This document shows positions 9,578-20,751 of a stretch of 64,000 nucleotides of DNA, in pieces. Below the pieces are notes generated by a model that saw nothing but the letters and a program-made list of their open reading frames with translations, did not search any database and was not told the origin of the DNA. How positions within the stretch are numbered: the stretch's first letter is position 1; every line of letters starts with the position of its first letter. This DNA is from Betaproteobacteria bacterium (GTDB lineage: Bacteria > Pseudomonadota > Gammaproteobacteria > Burkholderiales > Burkholderiaceae_C), in NCBI GenBank assembly GCA_016704535.1, contig JADIZZ010000023.1, positions 186,001-250,000 of the forward strand, written 5' to 3'. Made by a program: the position numbers and the translations under genes.

Positions 9578-10687
9578 ATGTCCGGCAACCCGATGAACAT
9601 CCCCCCGATCTCGATCGCCGCGGCCAAGGCGGCGCTGATCGAGCAGTACGCCGACCCCGTGCTGCGCCGCCGCGCCACCATGCTGTGGGGCACGCGCGGC
9701 GTGGGCAAGTCGTCCGTCGTGCGCCAGGTGGCGGCGCATTACGGCGTGCCGCTGGTCGACCTGCGGCTGACCACCATCGAGCCGGTGGACATCCGCGGCG
9801 CCATCTACGCCGACGACGTGCAGGGCAAGACGGTGTGGTTCCCGCCGGAGTTCCTGCCCACACCCGACCAGCCCGCGGGCATCCTCTTTCTGGACGAACT
9901 CACCGCCGCCGACCAGCGGTTGCAGATCAGCGCCTACTCTCTCATCCTCGACCGCAAGGTTGGCCACTACGTGCTGCCCGACGGCTGGCAGGTCATCGCC
10001 GCGGGCAACGCCAGCTTCCACGGCGCCGTGAGCCACGACATGGGCACCGCGCTGGCCGACCGCATGTTCCACTTCAACGTGCAGACGGTGATCGAGGCCT
10101 TCCTGGCGTACGCGATCAAGCAGCAGTTCGCGCCCGAGGTCATGGCCTACCTGAAGGTGCGGCCCGACAAGCTCGACGACACGCAGGCCCAGCTGGCCGC
10201 CGACCACCTCGTCGGCGCCAGCCCGCGCGGCTGGGAAGACGTGTCCAACGTGCTGAAGTCGGGCTTGAGCGAGTCCGCGCGGCGCGCCTTCGTGCAGGGC
10301 CGCGTCGGCGCGGCCAACGCGGCCGAATTCTTCGGCGTGCTGCGTGAACTGCAGGCCGGCGCCGACGTGCTGCGCCTGCTGGCCGCACGCCCGGGCGATG
10401 AAACCACCGCGCTGCTGCCCGGCACGCTGGACGGCCTCTACGGCATGCTCTACGGCCTGCTGGCCGCGTGCACCGAAGCGCCCACCCTGGCACGCGCGCT
10501 GGAAATCGTCGAGCAGCTGCCCGACATCCGCAGCGGCGTGGGCCTGCCCATCCGCGAGGCGCAGACATTGGCGATGGAACTGCTGTTCCAGAAGGCGCTG
10601 GAAACCGGCCTGGAGGCCACGGTGATGGACAGCCCCGTCTACCGCCGCTACAGCGAGCGCCGCGCACGGGAAGGCGCGCTCGGCTGA
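9578..10687 (+). CDS. MoxR-type AAA+ ATPase
   Basis: 369 residues. Walker A GTRGVGKS at residues 38-45 and Walker B GILFLDEL at 101-108, then a sensor region (VIAAGNASFHGAVSHDMG) and a helical lid. MoxR-like ATPases act as chaperones or metal-insertion machines together with a VWA-domain partner, and the next gene encodes exactly such a partner only 5 bases downstream. The client of this pair is unknown. Confidence 0.88.
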   Translation: MSGNPMNIPPISIAAAKAALIEQYADPVLRRRATMLWGTRGVGKSSVVRQVAAHYGVPLVDLRLTTIEPVDIRGAIYADDVQGKTVWFPPEFLPTPDQPAGILFLDELTAADQRLQISAYSLILDRKVGHYVLPDGWQVIAAGNASFHGAVSHDMGTALADRMFHFNVQTVIEAFLAYAIKQQFAPEVMAYLKVRPDKLDDTQAQLAADHLVGASPRGWEDVSNVLKSGLSESARRAFVQGRVGAANAAEFFGVLRELQAGADVLRLLAARPGDETTALLPGTLDGLYGMLYGLLAACTEAPTLARALEIVEQLPDIRSGVGLPIREAQTLAMELLFQKALETGLEATVMDSPVYRRYSERRAREGALG

Positions 10688-10692
10688 AGGCC

Positions 10693-12039
10693 ATGGCCAC
10701 CGCCAGCGCAACGCAGGCCACGCTGCACGCCGGCCACCGCGGCACGCGCGCCGTGCAGCGCATGGTGGAGTACGCGCCCTCCACAGGCGGGCTGGCGCTG
10801 TGGATGCACCACCACGACCTCGTCGACGAGGGTGCCGCCGCCCCGAAGGTGCCGCCCGTGGCCACCGACGGCCGCCGCCTGATCTACAGCCCCACCTTCA
10901 CCACCCTGCCGCTGCCCGAGCAGGCCGGCTGGGTGGCGCACGAGGTGCTGCACATCGCGCTGCGCCACGCCCATCGCTACCTCGCGCTGCAGCAGCTGGT
11001 GGGTGATGTCGACCTGCCGCTCTACAACCTGTGCGCCGACGCCATCGTCAACAGCACGCTGTCGCACCTGGCCTGGCTGGCGCTGCCCAAGGACGCGGTG
11101 CAGCTGGACACGCTGCTCGAAAGCAGCCTGGCCATCACGCAGCCGGTGGAGAAGTCGCTGCTGGAATGGGATGTCGAACGCCTGTACCGCGAGATCGACG
11201 ACCGCCGGCCGGCACGCGGCGGCGGCCGCGCGCAGGAACGTGCCGGTTCACAGGGCGACCAGCGCGAAGGCGCGCGCCAGGCGGCACGCGAGGACGGCCC
11301 GCGTGCCGCTCGTGCACGCGCTTTGGGCGCACGCACGCAGCCCGACCTGCAACCCGGCAGCGGCACGCGCGACGCGCCCGAGGCCGAGGCCGAGCAGGCG
11401 CGCGAGTGGTGCGAACGCCTGCTGCGCGCCCACGCCGGCGACGGCGAGTTCTCGATGCTGCGCACGCTGGGCGCCGACCTGCCGCGCACCCGCACACCCT
11501 GGCAGCAGGTGCTGCGCACGCAGCTGGCACGCGCGCTGACGCCCAGGCTCGACGTCGCCTGGTCGCGCCCCGCGCGCAGCTACATCGCCAACCAGGGCCG
11601 CAATGCCGCGGGCCACCGCATGCCTTGGGAACCGGGCTTCAGCATGGCGCGGCGCGTGCCGCGGCTGGCGGTGGTGGTGGACGTCTCGGGCTCGATCGAC
11701 GACGCGCTGATGGAACGCTTCGCGCGCGAGATCGACGCCATCACGCGCCGCCTGGAAGCCGGCCTGGTGCTGGTGATCGGCGACGACCGCGTGCGCGACG
11801 TGCTGCACTGCCAGCCCGGGCAGTCGGGCCTGGGTGGACTGAGCTTCGAAGGCGGTGGCGGCACCGACTTCACGCCGCTGCTGCAGGAAGCCGACACCCA
11901 CCACCCGGACATCGGCGTCGTGCTCACCGACCTCGACGGCCCCGCGCGCTTCAGACCGAGCTGGCCGGTCGTGTGGGCGGTGACCGAAGCCAGCGCGCAC
12001 GCGGTGGCGCCGTTCGGGCGCGTGCTGGTGCTGCGCTGA
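10693..12039 (+). CDS. VWA-like protein with HExxH motif (DUF2201-type)
   Basis: 448 residues from the ATG at 10693. The N-terminal half holds a zinc-type motif HEVLH (residues 83-87, followed by IALRH), as in putative metallopeptidases of the DUF2201 group. The middle (about 175-235) is an Arg/Ala/Glu-rich linker. The C-terminal VWA-like domain begins near residue 325 with a MIDAS motif DVSGS at 330-334. This architecture pairs with MoxR-type ATPases, and the ATPase gene is immediately upstream. The metallopeptidase activity is a family guess. Confidence 0.85.
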   Translation: MATASATQATLHAGHRGTRAVQRMVEYAPSTGGLALWMHHHDLVDEGAAAPKVPPVATDGRRLIYSPTFTTLPLPEQAGWVAHEVLHIALRHAHRYLALQQLVGDVDLPLYNLCADAIVNSTLSHLAWLALPKDAVQLDTLLESSLAITQPVEKSLLEWDVERLYREIDDRRPARGGGRAQERAGSQGDQREGARQAAREDGPRAARARALGARTQPDLQPGSGTRDAPEAEAEQAREWCERLLRAHAGDGEFSMLRTLGADLPRTRTPWQQVLRTQLARALTPRLDVAWSRPARSYIANQGRNAAGHRMPWEPGFSMARRVPRLAVVVDVSGSIDDALMERFAREIDAITRRLEAGLVLVIGDDRVRDVLHCQPGQSGLGGLSFEGGGGTDFTPLLQEADTHHPDIGVVLTDLDGPARFRPSWPVVWAVTEASAHAVAPFGRVLVLR

Positions 12040-12320
12040 GGGCCGGCCGACGGCAAACCGCAGGGTGACCCTCGCCCGTCGGTGCGAGCCCAGCCTGGTG
12101 ACCGTGCCGCGGAAGTGTGCCGAGGTGTATGCGCCAGGCACGACGGCAAACCCCTGCTCATGTGCCGTATCGCAGCCAGCTGGCCCGCTGCGCGGCGCGA
12201 TTCGGGGGCTCGAACAGAAGAACGTCCTGTAACGCGATTCGTCGGGCCCCAAGCCGGCCTTGCGGAGAACAAACCCTACACTGCACGCGGTTTCTAAACA
12301 TACCCCCACAGGCATTTTCA
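12040..12320. other. 281-bp non-coding gap before the flavocytochrome genes
   Basis: No gene with good composition is visible on either strand. The stretch separates the VWA gene from the cytochrome gene and should hold the promoter of the latter, but I see no convincing -35/-10 pair, Fnr-type box or TGT-N12-ACA site. A segment near 12087 resembles a B12 box but is not supported as a riboswitch. Confidence 0.5.
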
Positions 12321-12650
12321 ATGGGGTTCTTCTGGAGTCTGGCGATGCGCAGAGCGGTGGTGTGGGTCATGTTGGCAGGCAGCCTCTGGGCGCAATCGGT
12401 GGCTGCTCAGTCGGTCAACGACGGGCGCTTGCTGGCCTCGGGTTGCTTCCAGTGCCACGGCACGAGCGGCCTGAAAGGCGGCTTCGGCACGTTGGCAGGC
12501 ATGGGCAAGGAAGACATGCTGAACAAGCTCAACAACGACATGCGAAGCAAGGACGCCCGCAGCAGCATCATGAATCCGCATGCCCGCGGGTACACGAGCT
12601 ACCAGCTGACCTTGATCGCCGACTATTTCTCCAAACTCCCCAAGCCCTGA
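12321..12650 (+). CDS. monohaem cytochrome c, flavocytochrome c small subunit-like
   Basis: 109 residues from the ATG at 12321 (a second Met at residue 9 starts the more typical MRRAVVWVML signal). A cleavable signal peptide ends near SVAAQS. One haem c site, CFQCH, follows within about 20 residues, and a Met in NPHARGY...IMN is a candidate sixth ligand. Size and position directly before a flavoprotein gene match the cytochrome subunit (FccA type) of sulfide dehydrogenase, a periplasmic enzyme that passes electrons to soluble cytochromes. Only one haem is present, as in SoxE-type subunits. Confidence 0.78.
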   Translation: MGFFWSLAMRRAVVWVMLAGSLWAQSVAAQSVNDGRLLASGCFQCHGTSGLKGGFGTLAGMGKEDMLNKLNNDMRSKDARSSIMNPHARGYTSYQLTLIADYFSKLPKP

Positions 12651-12686
12651 GTGGCGGCCAACCCTGCGGACAGGAACTCCATCGTG

Positions 12687-14048
12687 ATGAACAGACGACA
12701 TTTTCTCGACACCCTCGGTGCCGGATCCCTGCTGGCCCTGGCCCCGACAGCCGTGCGCGCGGCGGCCCTCAAGCGGGTGGTCGTGGTCGGCGGCGGCATG
12801 GCCGGCGCGACGGCAGCCAAGTACCTGCGGCTTTGGAGCAACAAGACGGTGGACGTGACCCTGGTCGACACCTCGACCAAGTACGTCTCCAACATCATGA
12901 GCAACCTGGTCGTGACGGGACAGTACGCGCCCACGATCCTGGACTACGGTTGGTCCAACCTGGTGAAAAGCCACGGGGTCAAGCTGCTCAACGGCACGGT
13001 GACGCAGGTCGAGTCCGGGGGCTCCCTGGGGACCTGGAAGGTCACCGTGACCAAGGGCAGCACGGTCACCGTGCTGTACGCAGAGCGCGTGGTGCTGGCG
13101 CCGGGTGTGAAGTTCGATGCGGTGCCCTCGACCGACAACGCCGCACTGGCGGCTCCGGTCCTGCATGCCTGGGAGGCCGGCACGCAGACCACGCAGTTGC
13201 GCGACTACCTCGCCGCGATGCCGTCGTCGGGAACCTTCGTTCTGACAATCCCCAAAGCGCCTTACCGCTGCCCGCCCGGACCGTACGAGCGCGCCTGCGT
13301 GGTGGCCGACTACCTCAAGCGCAACAAGTCGGGCGCGCAGATCGTCGTGCTGGACGCCAACCAGGACATCACGGCCGAGCGGGAGAGCTTCTCCCATGCG
13401 TTCACGATGATGTACGGCGGCAACCTCAGCTACCGTCCGGGCCGCGTCGTGAAGAGCGTGAGCTCCACTGCGGGACAGCCGGGCGGCTCGGTGGTGGTGG
13501 ACGTGGTCGTGAAGGATGTTGGCGGCCAGGATGTGGTGATGGGCACCGAGGTCTATGACGCCCAGGTACTCAACGTGATTCCGCCGCACCGTGCAGGCAG
13601 CATTGTGCAGAGCCTCGGTCTAGCAGATGCCAGCGGCTTTGCACCGGTGGATGGCCGCAGCTTTGAAAGCACGGTCGCCGGCAAGAAGGGCATCCACGTC
13701 ATCGGCGATGCCTCGAAGACCTCGCTGCCCAAGGCCGGCCATGTCGGGAACCAGGGCGCCAAGATCTGCGTCGACGCCATCCTGCGGGCCTTCAGCGCAC
13801 AGGATCCGTACGCCACGCCGACTGCCAACTCGGCCTGCTACTCGCCGCTGAGCAACACGATCGCGTCGTGGCTGACGGCTGTCTACCAGTACCAGCAGGA
13901 CCCGGCTTCCCCCGGCGCCTGGAAGTACGTGGCCATCGACCAGGTCAGCGCCGCGACCGGCGCAACCGAGGCGCGCTCGCCGAGCACCGGCAGCTTCTCG
14001 AAGATGGGCACCTGGTACAAGTCGCTGATGACCGAAACCTTCACCTGA
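12687..14048 (+). CDS. flavocytochrome c flavoprotein subunit-like (FccB/SoxF homologue), atypical
   Basis: 453 residues from the ATG at 12687. A twin-arginine signal (MNRRHFLDTLGAGSL) exports the folded flavoprotein. Residues 29-45 hold the FAD-binding VVVVGGGMAGATAAKYL. The family segment YRCPPGPYERAC is intact and keeps one redox Cys. However, the covalent-FAD Cys of the known enzyme (context TCYLSN) is Asn here (YVSNIMSN), and the second redox Cys (context GDACIAN) is Ser here (GDASKTS). Thus FAD is probably non-covalent and no active-site disulfide can form. The substrate may not be sulfide. Operon with the monohaem cytochrome 36 bases upstream. Confidence 0.8.
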   Translation: MNRRHFLDTLGAGSLLALAPTAVRAAALKRVVVVGGGMAGATAAKYLRLWSNKTVDVTLVDTSTKYVSNIMSNLVVTGQYAPTILDYGWSNLVKSHGVKLLNGTVTQVESGGSLGTWKVTVTKGSTVTVLYAERVVLAPGVKFDAVPSTDNAALAAPVLHAWEAGTQTTQLRDYLAAMPSSGTFVLTIPKAPYRCPPGPYERACVVADYLKRNKSGAQIVVLDANQDITAERESFSHAFTMMYGGNLSYRPGRVVKSVSSTAGQPGGSVVVDVVVKDVGGQDVVMGTEVYDAQVLNVIPPHRAGSIVQSLGLADASGFAPVDGRSFESTVAGKKGIHVIGDASKTSLPKAGHVGNQGAKICVDAILRAFSAQDPYATPTANSACYSPLSNTIASWLTAVYQYQQDPASPGAWKYVAIDQVSAATGATEARSPSTGSFSKMGTWYKSLMTETFT

Positions 14049-14066
14049 GCGGCAGGCGCCCGGGGC

Positions 14067-15182
14067 TCAGGTGCCGCGCCGCTGCCGCACGGCCGCCGCC
14101 AGCCCCTGCAGCAGCGGCACGGTCTGCTCGAAGCCCAGGCAGGCATCGGTGATCGACACGCCGTGCTGCAGAGGCTGGCCGGGCAGCAAGTCCTGCCGGC
14201 CTTCGTGCAGATGGCTCTCGATCATCACGCCAACGATGCGCACGTCCCCAGCCGCCACCTGAGCCGCCACCTGGGCCGCCACGTCCACCTGCCGCTGGTA
14301 CTGCTTGCGGCTGTTGCCGTGCGAGACGTCGATCATCACGCGCTCGGGCAGGCCGGCCGCGCGCAACAGTTCGCACGCCGCGGCCACACCCGCAGCGTCG
14401 AAGTTGGGCGCCTTGCCGCCGCGCAGGATGACGTGGCAGTCGGCGTTGCCGCGGGTCTCGAAGATGGCGGCCATGCCCATCTTCGTCATGCCCATGAAGG
14501 CGTGCGGTGCACGCGCGGCCAGAATGGCGTCGGCGGCCACCTGCAGGCCGCCGTCGGTGCCGTTCTTGAAACCGACCGGGCAGCTCAGGCCCGAGGCCAG
14601 CTGGCGGTGGCTCTGGCTTTCCGTCGTGCGCGCGCCGATGGCGCCCCAGCTCACGAGGTCGCTGATGAACTGCGGGCTCAGCAGGTCGAGGAACTCGGTG
14701 CCGGTGGGCAGGCCCAGGGCGGTGAGTTCCAGCAGCAGCCGGCGCGCGCGTTCCAGGCCTTCGTTGATGGCGAAGCTGCCGTCGAGGTGCGGGTCGTTGA
14801 TGTAGCCCTTCCAGCCCACCGTCGTGCGCGGCTTCTCGAAGTAGGTGCGCATGACGATCAGCAGGTCACCCTGCAGTTCGTCGGCCACGGCCTTCAGGCG
14901 GCGGCCGTAGTCGAGGGCCTGCGCGTGGTCGTGGATCGAGCAGGGCCCGACGACGACGACGAGACGGTCGTCGCGGCCGTGCAGCACGTCGGCGATGCGG
15001 CGGCGGCTGCCCTCCACCAGCGCCAGCGTGCCTTCCTGCACCGGCACACGCTCCTGCAGCAGCGCAGGGGTCATCAGCGGGCGCACCGCGCCGATGCGCA
15101 CGTCGTCTATGCGGGTGGTGTCCAGCGTGCTGTCGCGCACGCCCACTTCCTGATCGTGGCGGGGATCGTCGATGCGGTTCAT
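14067..15182 (-). CDS. 3-deoxy-7-phosphoheptulonate (DAHP) synthase, class I
   Basis: 371 residues from MNRIDDPRHD (15182). It condenses phosphoenolpyruvate and erythrose-4-phosphate, the entry to aromatic amino acids. Class I AroF/G/H landmarks: VVVGPCSIHD, MRTYFEKPRTTVGWKG, GFKNGTDG and VMIDVSHGNSRKQ. A tandem-repeated VAAQ unit (near 14255-14283) enlarges a helix in the C-terminal part and may be a recent expansion. Which aromatic amino acid feeds back cannot be told. Convergent with the flavocytochrome operon and divergent from the LysE-type gene. Confidence 0.92.
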   Translation of the reverse strand: MNRIDDPRHDQEVGVRDSTLDTTRIDDVRIGAVRPLMTPALLQERVPVQEGTLALVEGSRRRIADVLHGRDDRLVVVVGPCSIHDHAQALDYGRRLKAVADELQGDLLIVMRTYFEKPRTTVGWKGYINDPHLDGSFAINEGLERARRLLLELTALGLPTGTEFLDLLSPQFISDLVSWGAIGARTTESQSHRQLASGLSCPVGFKNGTDGGLQVAADAILAARAPHAFMGMTKMGMAAIFETRGNADCHVILRGGKAPNFDAAGVAAACELLRAAGLPERVMIDVSHGNSRKQYQRQVDVAAQVAAQVAAGDVRIVGVMIESHLHEGRQDLLPGQPLQHGVSITDACLGFEQTVPLLQGLAAAVRQRRGT

Positions 15183-15273
15183 GGCCCCATTGTCGGCGAG
15201 CGCAGCGGCCACGGGCGCGCAGGCGACAATCGGCCGATCTCCTTCGAAAAACGGCCCGAAACGGGCCCTATGC

Positions 15274-15903
15274 ATGGAACTTTCGACCTGGCTGGCTTTC
15301 TTCGCGGCGTCATGGGCCATCAGCATCTCGCCCGGCCCCGGCGCGCTGGCGGCCATGAGCGCCGGCCTGAACCACGGCTTCCGCCGCGGCTACGCCACCA
15401 CGGTCGGCCTGGTGCTGGGCATCTGGTCGCAGTTGCTCGTTGTCGGCGTGGGCCTGGGGGCGCTGTTGGCCACCTCGGCCATGGCCTTCACCGCGCTGAA
15501 GTGGCTGGGCGTGGCCTACCTGGTGTGGTTGGGCGTACAGCAATGGCGTGCGCCGGCGCGGCCGCTGGCGGAACTGCAGGCCGATGCCGGCGCCGTGACG
15601 CCACGCACGCTGGTCTTGCGCGGCTGGATGATCAACGCCGTCAACCCCAAGGGCACGGTCTTCCTGCTGGCCGTGGTGCCGCAGTTCATGGACCTGCAGC
15701 AGCCGCTGCTGCGCCAGTACCTGACCATCGCGCTTACGCTGGGCTTCACCGACATGGTGGTGATGGCCGGCTACACGGCACTGGCCTCTCGTGTGCTTGC
15801 CGAGCTGAAGTCGGCCGCCCACATGCGCGTGCTGAACCGCGTCTTCGGCGGGCTGTTCGTGGCGGCCGGCGCTTTCCTGGCGGTGTTCAAGCGCCAGGCC
15901 TGA
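15274..15903 (+). CDS. LysE/RhtB family amino-acid exporter
   Basis: 209 residues from MELSTWLAFF (15274). Six predicted membrane helices and the family signature near the N-terminus (SISPGPGALAAMSAGLNHGFRRG) mark a LysE/RhtB translocator, which exports amino acids such as homoserine lactone, threonine or lysine by proton exchange. The NPKGTVF motif in the middle is also typical. The 3' end overlaps the convergent xdhC gene by 17 bases. Confidence 0.9.
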   Translation: MELSTWLAFFAASWAISISPGPGALAAMSAGLNHGFRRGYATTVGLVLGIWSQLLVVGVGLGALLATSAMAFTALKWLGVAYLVWLGVQQWRAPARPLAELQADAGAVTPRTLVLRGWMINAVNPKGTVFLLAVVPQFMDLQQPLLRQYLTIALTLGFTDMVVMAGYTALASRVLAELKSAAHMRVLNRVFGGLFVAAGAFLAVFKRQA

Positions 15904-16717
15904 GCACTGCGGCTGGCGCCGCGCAGGCCTGCAGCATCTGCGCCACCACGGCCAGCGCAATCACCTCGGGCTCCTTGCCGGCGATGCCGGGCAGGCCGAT
16001 GGGACAGGTGATGCGGTCGACGAGCGCCGCGTCGAAGCCGCGCTCGCGCAGCCGGTGCTCGAAACTGGCGCGCTTGCTGCGGCTGCCGACGAGGCCGAAC
16101 CAGCCGAAGTCACCGCGCGCCAGGATGGCCTGGGTGAGCACCAGGTCGAGCGCGTGGCTGTGCGTCAGCACGAGGTAGAAGGCGCCGGGCGGGGCGCTGG
16201 CGACCTCGGCCTGCACCGGCTCGACGCACCGCTTCTCGATGTGCAGAGGCAGCGCCTCGGGCGGGAATTCGCTCTCGCGTTCGTCGATCCACTGCACGCG
16301 ACAGGGCAGCGTGGCCAGCAGGCGCACGACGGCGCGGCCGACATGGCCGGCACCGTAGAGCTGCAGCGTGAAGCGCGGCGGTGTCGCGGGCCAGTCCCCG
16401 GGCTCGCAGGCGGCCAGCGGCACGAAGCGCAGGCCCAGCACGCCGCCGCAGCACTGGCCCAGGCTGGGGCCAAGTGCGATGCGCTGCTCGGGCGGCGGCG
16501 CGGCCGTCGCACCCCGCGCCAGCAACGCACGGGCATCGGCGATGGCCTGCAGTTCGAGGTGCCCGCCGCCGATCGTACCCAGGACCTCGCCGGCCGACAC
16601 CAGCATGCGCGTGCCCGCCTCGCGCGGCACCGAGCCCTGGCTTCGCGTGACTTCCACCACCACCGCCGGCCGGCGCTCGGCCTGCCAGCGCAAGGCGGCG
16701 GCGCGCAGGTCGGTCAT
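15887..16717 (-). CDS. xdhC: XdhC-type molybdenum-cofactor chaperone for xanthine dehydrogenase
   Basis: 276 residues. The N-terminal XdhC/CoxI domain shows VVVEVTRSQGSVPREAGTRM and GTIGGGHLE. The C-terminal half is a Rossmann domain with LYGAGHVGRAVVRLL. XdhC binds molybdopterin cofactor and helps sulfurate and insert it into XdhB. Last gene of xdhABC, 10 bases after xdhB. Confidence 0.92.
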   Translation of the reverse strand: MTDLRAAALRWQAERRPAVVVEVTRSQGSVPREAGTRMLVSAGEVLGTIGGGHLELQAIADARALLARGATAAPPPEQRIALGPSLGQCCGGVLGLRFVPLAACEPGDWPATPPRFTLQLYGAGHVGRAVVRLLATLPCRVQWIDERESEFPPEALPLHIEKRCVEPVQAEVASAPPGAFYLVLTHSHALDLVLTQAILARGDFGWFGLVGSRSKRASFEHRLRERGFDAALVDRITCPIGLPGIAGKEPEVIALAVVAQMLQACAAPAAVLRPGA

Positions 16718-16727
16718 GGCGCCGGCG

Positions 16728-19114
16728 TCATGCCGACGCGGCCTGCACGGCGGTGATGGCGCGCAGCAGCGCCTCGGGCGTGGCCGGCGCCTGCAGCGGC
16801 GGGTCGACGCGGTGCCCGCCTACGGCGGAAACCGCGTCGCGCAGCGCGAAGAAGACGCTGAAAGGCAGCAGCAGTGGTGGCTCGCCGACGGCCTTGCTGC
16901 GGTGGATGCTGTCGTGCACGTTGGGCCGGTCGAACAGGCGCACACGGAAATCGGTCGGGCAGTCGTTGGCGGTGGGGATCTTGTAGGTGCTGGGTGCGTG
17001 CGTCAGCAACAGGCCGGCCCTGGGCGAGCCGTCGGCTGGGTGCCAGACCAGTTCTTCCATCGTCAGCCAGCCCATGCCCTGGATGAAGGCACCCTCGATC
17101 TGGCCGATGTCGATGGCCGGGTTGAGCGAGCGGCCGGCGTCGTGCAGCACGTCGGCACGCAGCAGCCTCCACTCGCCAGTGAGCGTGTCCAGCAGCACCT
17201 CGCTCACCGCAGCGCCGTAGGCGTAGTAGTGGAAGGGCCGGCCCTGCAGCGTGGCCTTGTCCCAGTGCAGGCCGGGCGTGGCGTAGAAGCCGTCGCTCCA
17301 CAGCTGCACGCGCGCCAGGTAGGCCTGCTGCACGACGTCGGCGAAGGGCAGCGTCTGACCGGCCAAGTGCACGCAGCCGTTGCGGAAGATCACCTCGGCC
17401 GCGCTGCCGCCCCACTTCGCCGCGCAGAAGTCGGCCAGGCGTTCGCGCACCTGCTGCGCGGCATGTTGCGCCGCCTTGCCGTTGAGGTCGCTGCCGGTGC
17501 TGGCCGCGGTGGCCGAGGTGTTGGCGACCTTGTGCGTGTCGGTGGCACTGCAGCGCACCGCACAAAGTTCCAGGCCCAGCTCGTGCGCCACCACCTGCGC
17601 CACCTTGGTGTTCAGGCCCTGGCCCATCTCGGTGCCGCCGTGGTTCACGAGCACGCTGCCGTCGGTGTAGACGTGCACCAGCGCGCCGGCCTGGTTGAGG
17701 TGGGTGACGTTGAAGCTGATGCCGAACTTCAGCGGCGTCAGCGCCAGGCCCTTCTTCAGCACCGGGCTGGTGGCGTTGAATTCACCGATGGCCACGCGGC
17801 GGGCGCGGTAATCGCTGCTGGCCTCCAGTTCGTCGAGCAGTTCGTGCAGGCAGTTGTCGTCGACCACCTGCCCGTAGGGCGTGACGTCGTTGCCGGCCGT
17901 GCCGTACAGGTTGGCCCGCCGCACATCGAGCGCGTCGCGCCCCAGGCTGCGCGCCACGCTGTCGATCAGGTATTCCACCGCGATGGCACCCTGCGGCCCG
18001 CCGAAGCCGCGGAAGGCGGTGTTGCTCTGCGTGTTCGTCTTCGTGCTGTAGCCGTGCACGGCCACGTGCGGCAGCCAGTAGGCGTTGTCGAGGTGGCACA
18101 GTGCGCGGGTCATCACCGGGCCAGAAAGGTCTGCCGAATGGCCGGCGTTGCTGAGCATCTTCGCCGCGGCGCCGAGCAGGCGGCCCTCTTCGTCGAAGCC
18201 GACTTCGGCCTCGAAGTGGAAGGGGTGGCGGCGGCCGGTGATCAGGAAATCGTCGTCGCGGTCGATGCGCAACTTCACCGGCGAACGTGTGCGCACGGCG
18301 GCGACGGCGGCCACGCAGGCGAACAAGGCGCTCTGAGATTCCTTGCCGCCGAAGCCGCCGCCCATGCGCCGGCATTCCACCTGCACGGCGTGCGCCGGGC
18401 GCTGCAGCACATGGGCGACGTGGTGCTGCATCTCGCTGGGGTGCTGGGTGCTGCAGTACAGCTTCAGGCCGCTGTTCTCGACGGGAATGGCATAGCTGAT
18501 CTGCCCTTCCAGGTAGAACTGCTCCTGGCCGCCGACGTCGAAGCGCGCGCGCAGGCGCCGCGGTGCGGCGGCGATGGCCGAGACAGCGTCGCCGCGCTGC
18601 AGGTGCATGGGCGGCAGCACGTACTGCTGCGCGGCGTGGGCGGCGGGGGCGTCGAGCAGCGGCGGCAAGGCACGCGCCTTCACCACCTGCCGGGCGAGCG
18701 CCGCCGCGCGCCGTGCCGCATCGCGGGTGCGCGCCACCACCGCGAAAACCGGCTGGCCCAGGTAGCGCAGCGTGTCGCCCACCTCGCCGGCGAGGATGGG
18801 TTCGTCGTGCAGCAGCGCGCCGCAGTCGTTTGCGCCGGGGATATCGCGCGCGGCGAAGACGTCGACGACGCCGGGCATGGCGCGCACGACGTCGAGGTGC
18901 AGCGACTCGATGACGCCATGGGCGATGGGCGACAGGCCCAGGGCGGCATGCAGCGTGCCGGCGAGCTCGGGCAGGTCGTCGGTGTAGGGCGCGGCGCCGG
19001 CCACGTGCAGGTGGGCCGATTCGTGCGGCAGGCCCCGGCCCACGACGGACGCGGCCTGCGCCGAGGCATGCTGCGCCGTGCCGGCGACGAGCAAGTCCGC
19101 TGCGTCGGGTTTGT

Positions 19115-19118
<4 letters not shown>
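16728..19118 (-). CDS. xdhB: xanthine dehydrogenase molybdopterin-binding subunit
   Basis: 796 residues from the ATG at 19118. The Mo-binding large subunit: GGGFGGKESQ near residue 255, FRGFGGPQG near 345, GTEMGQGLNTK near 480, and the catalytic Glu in SKAVGEPPLLL near the C-terminus. It oxidises hypoxanthine and xanthine to urate, with XdhA passing electrons from the Mo site to NAD. The start overlaps the xdhA stop by ATGA, so the two subunits are co-translated. Confidence 0.95.
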
Positions 19119-20620
<1,502 letters not shown>

Positions 20621-20751
20621 CGTGGCCTGAAGGGTAAGTCAGCGCGGGCGCGCCTGCCATGCCCAAGCAATTGCCGCGCCGGGCAGCGGGCCCGAAGATT
20701 GCTGTCCCGGCCCGGTGGCTGGCCAAGGTGACAGCATGCGTCCCCGCCCCT

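Noticed and set aside
12085..12125. Possible cobalamin riboswitch (B12-box-like AGCCTGGTGACCGTGCCG)
   Set aside because: The upstream conserved parts of the aptamer (GCCACTG, GGGAAGG) are absent, and the downstream gene is a cytochrome, not a B12 or cobalt gene.
14163..16178. A 671-codon plus-strand open frame across the DAHP synthase
   Set aside because: Antisense composition and a clear catalytic gene on the minus strand; its end lies in the frame shadow of the LysE gene.
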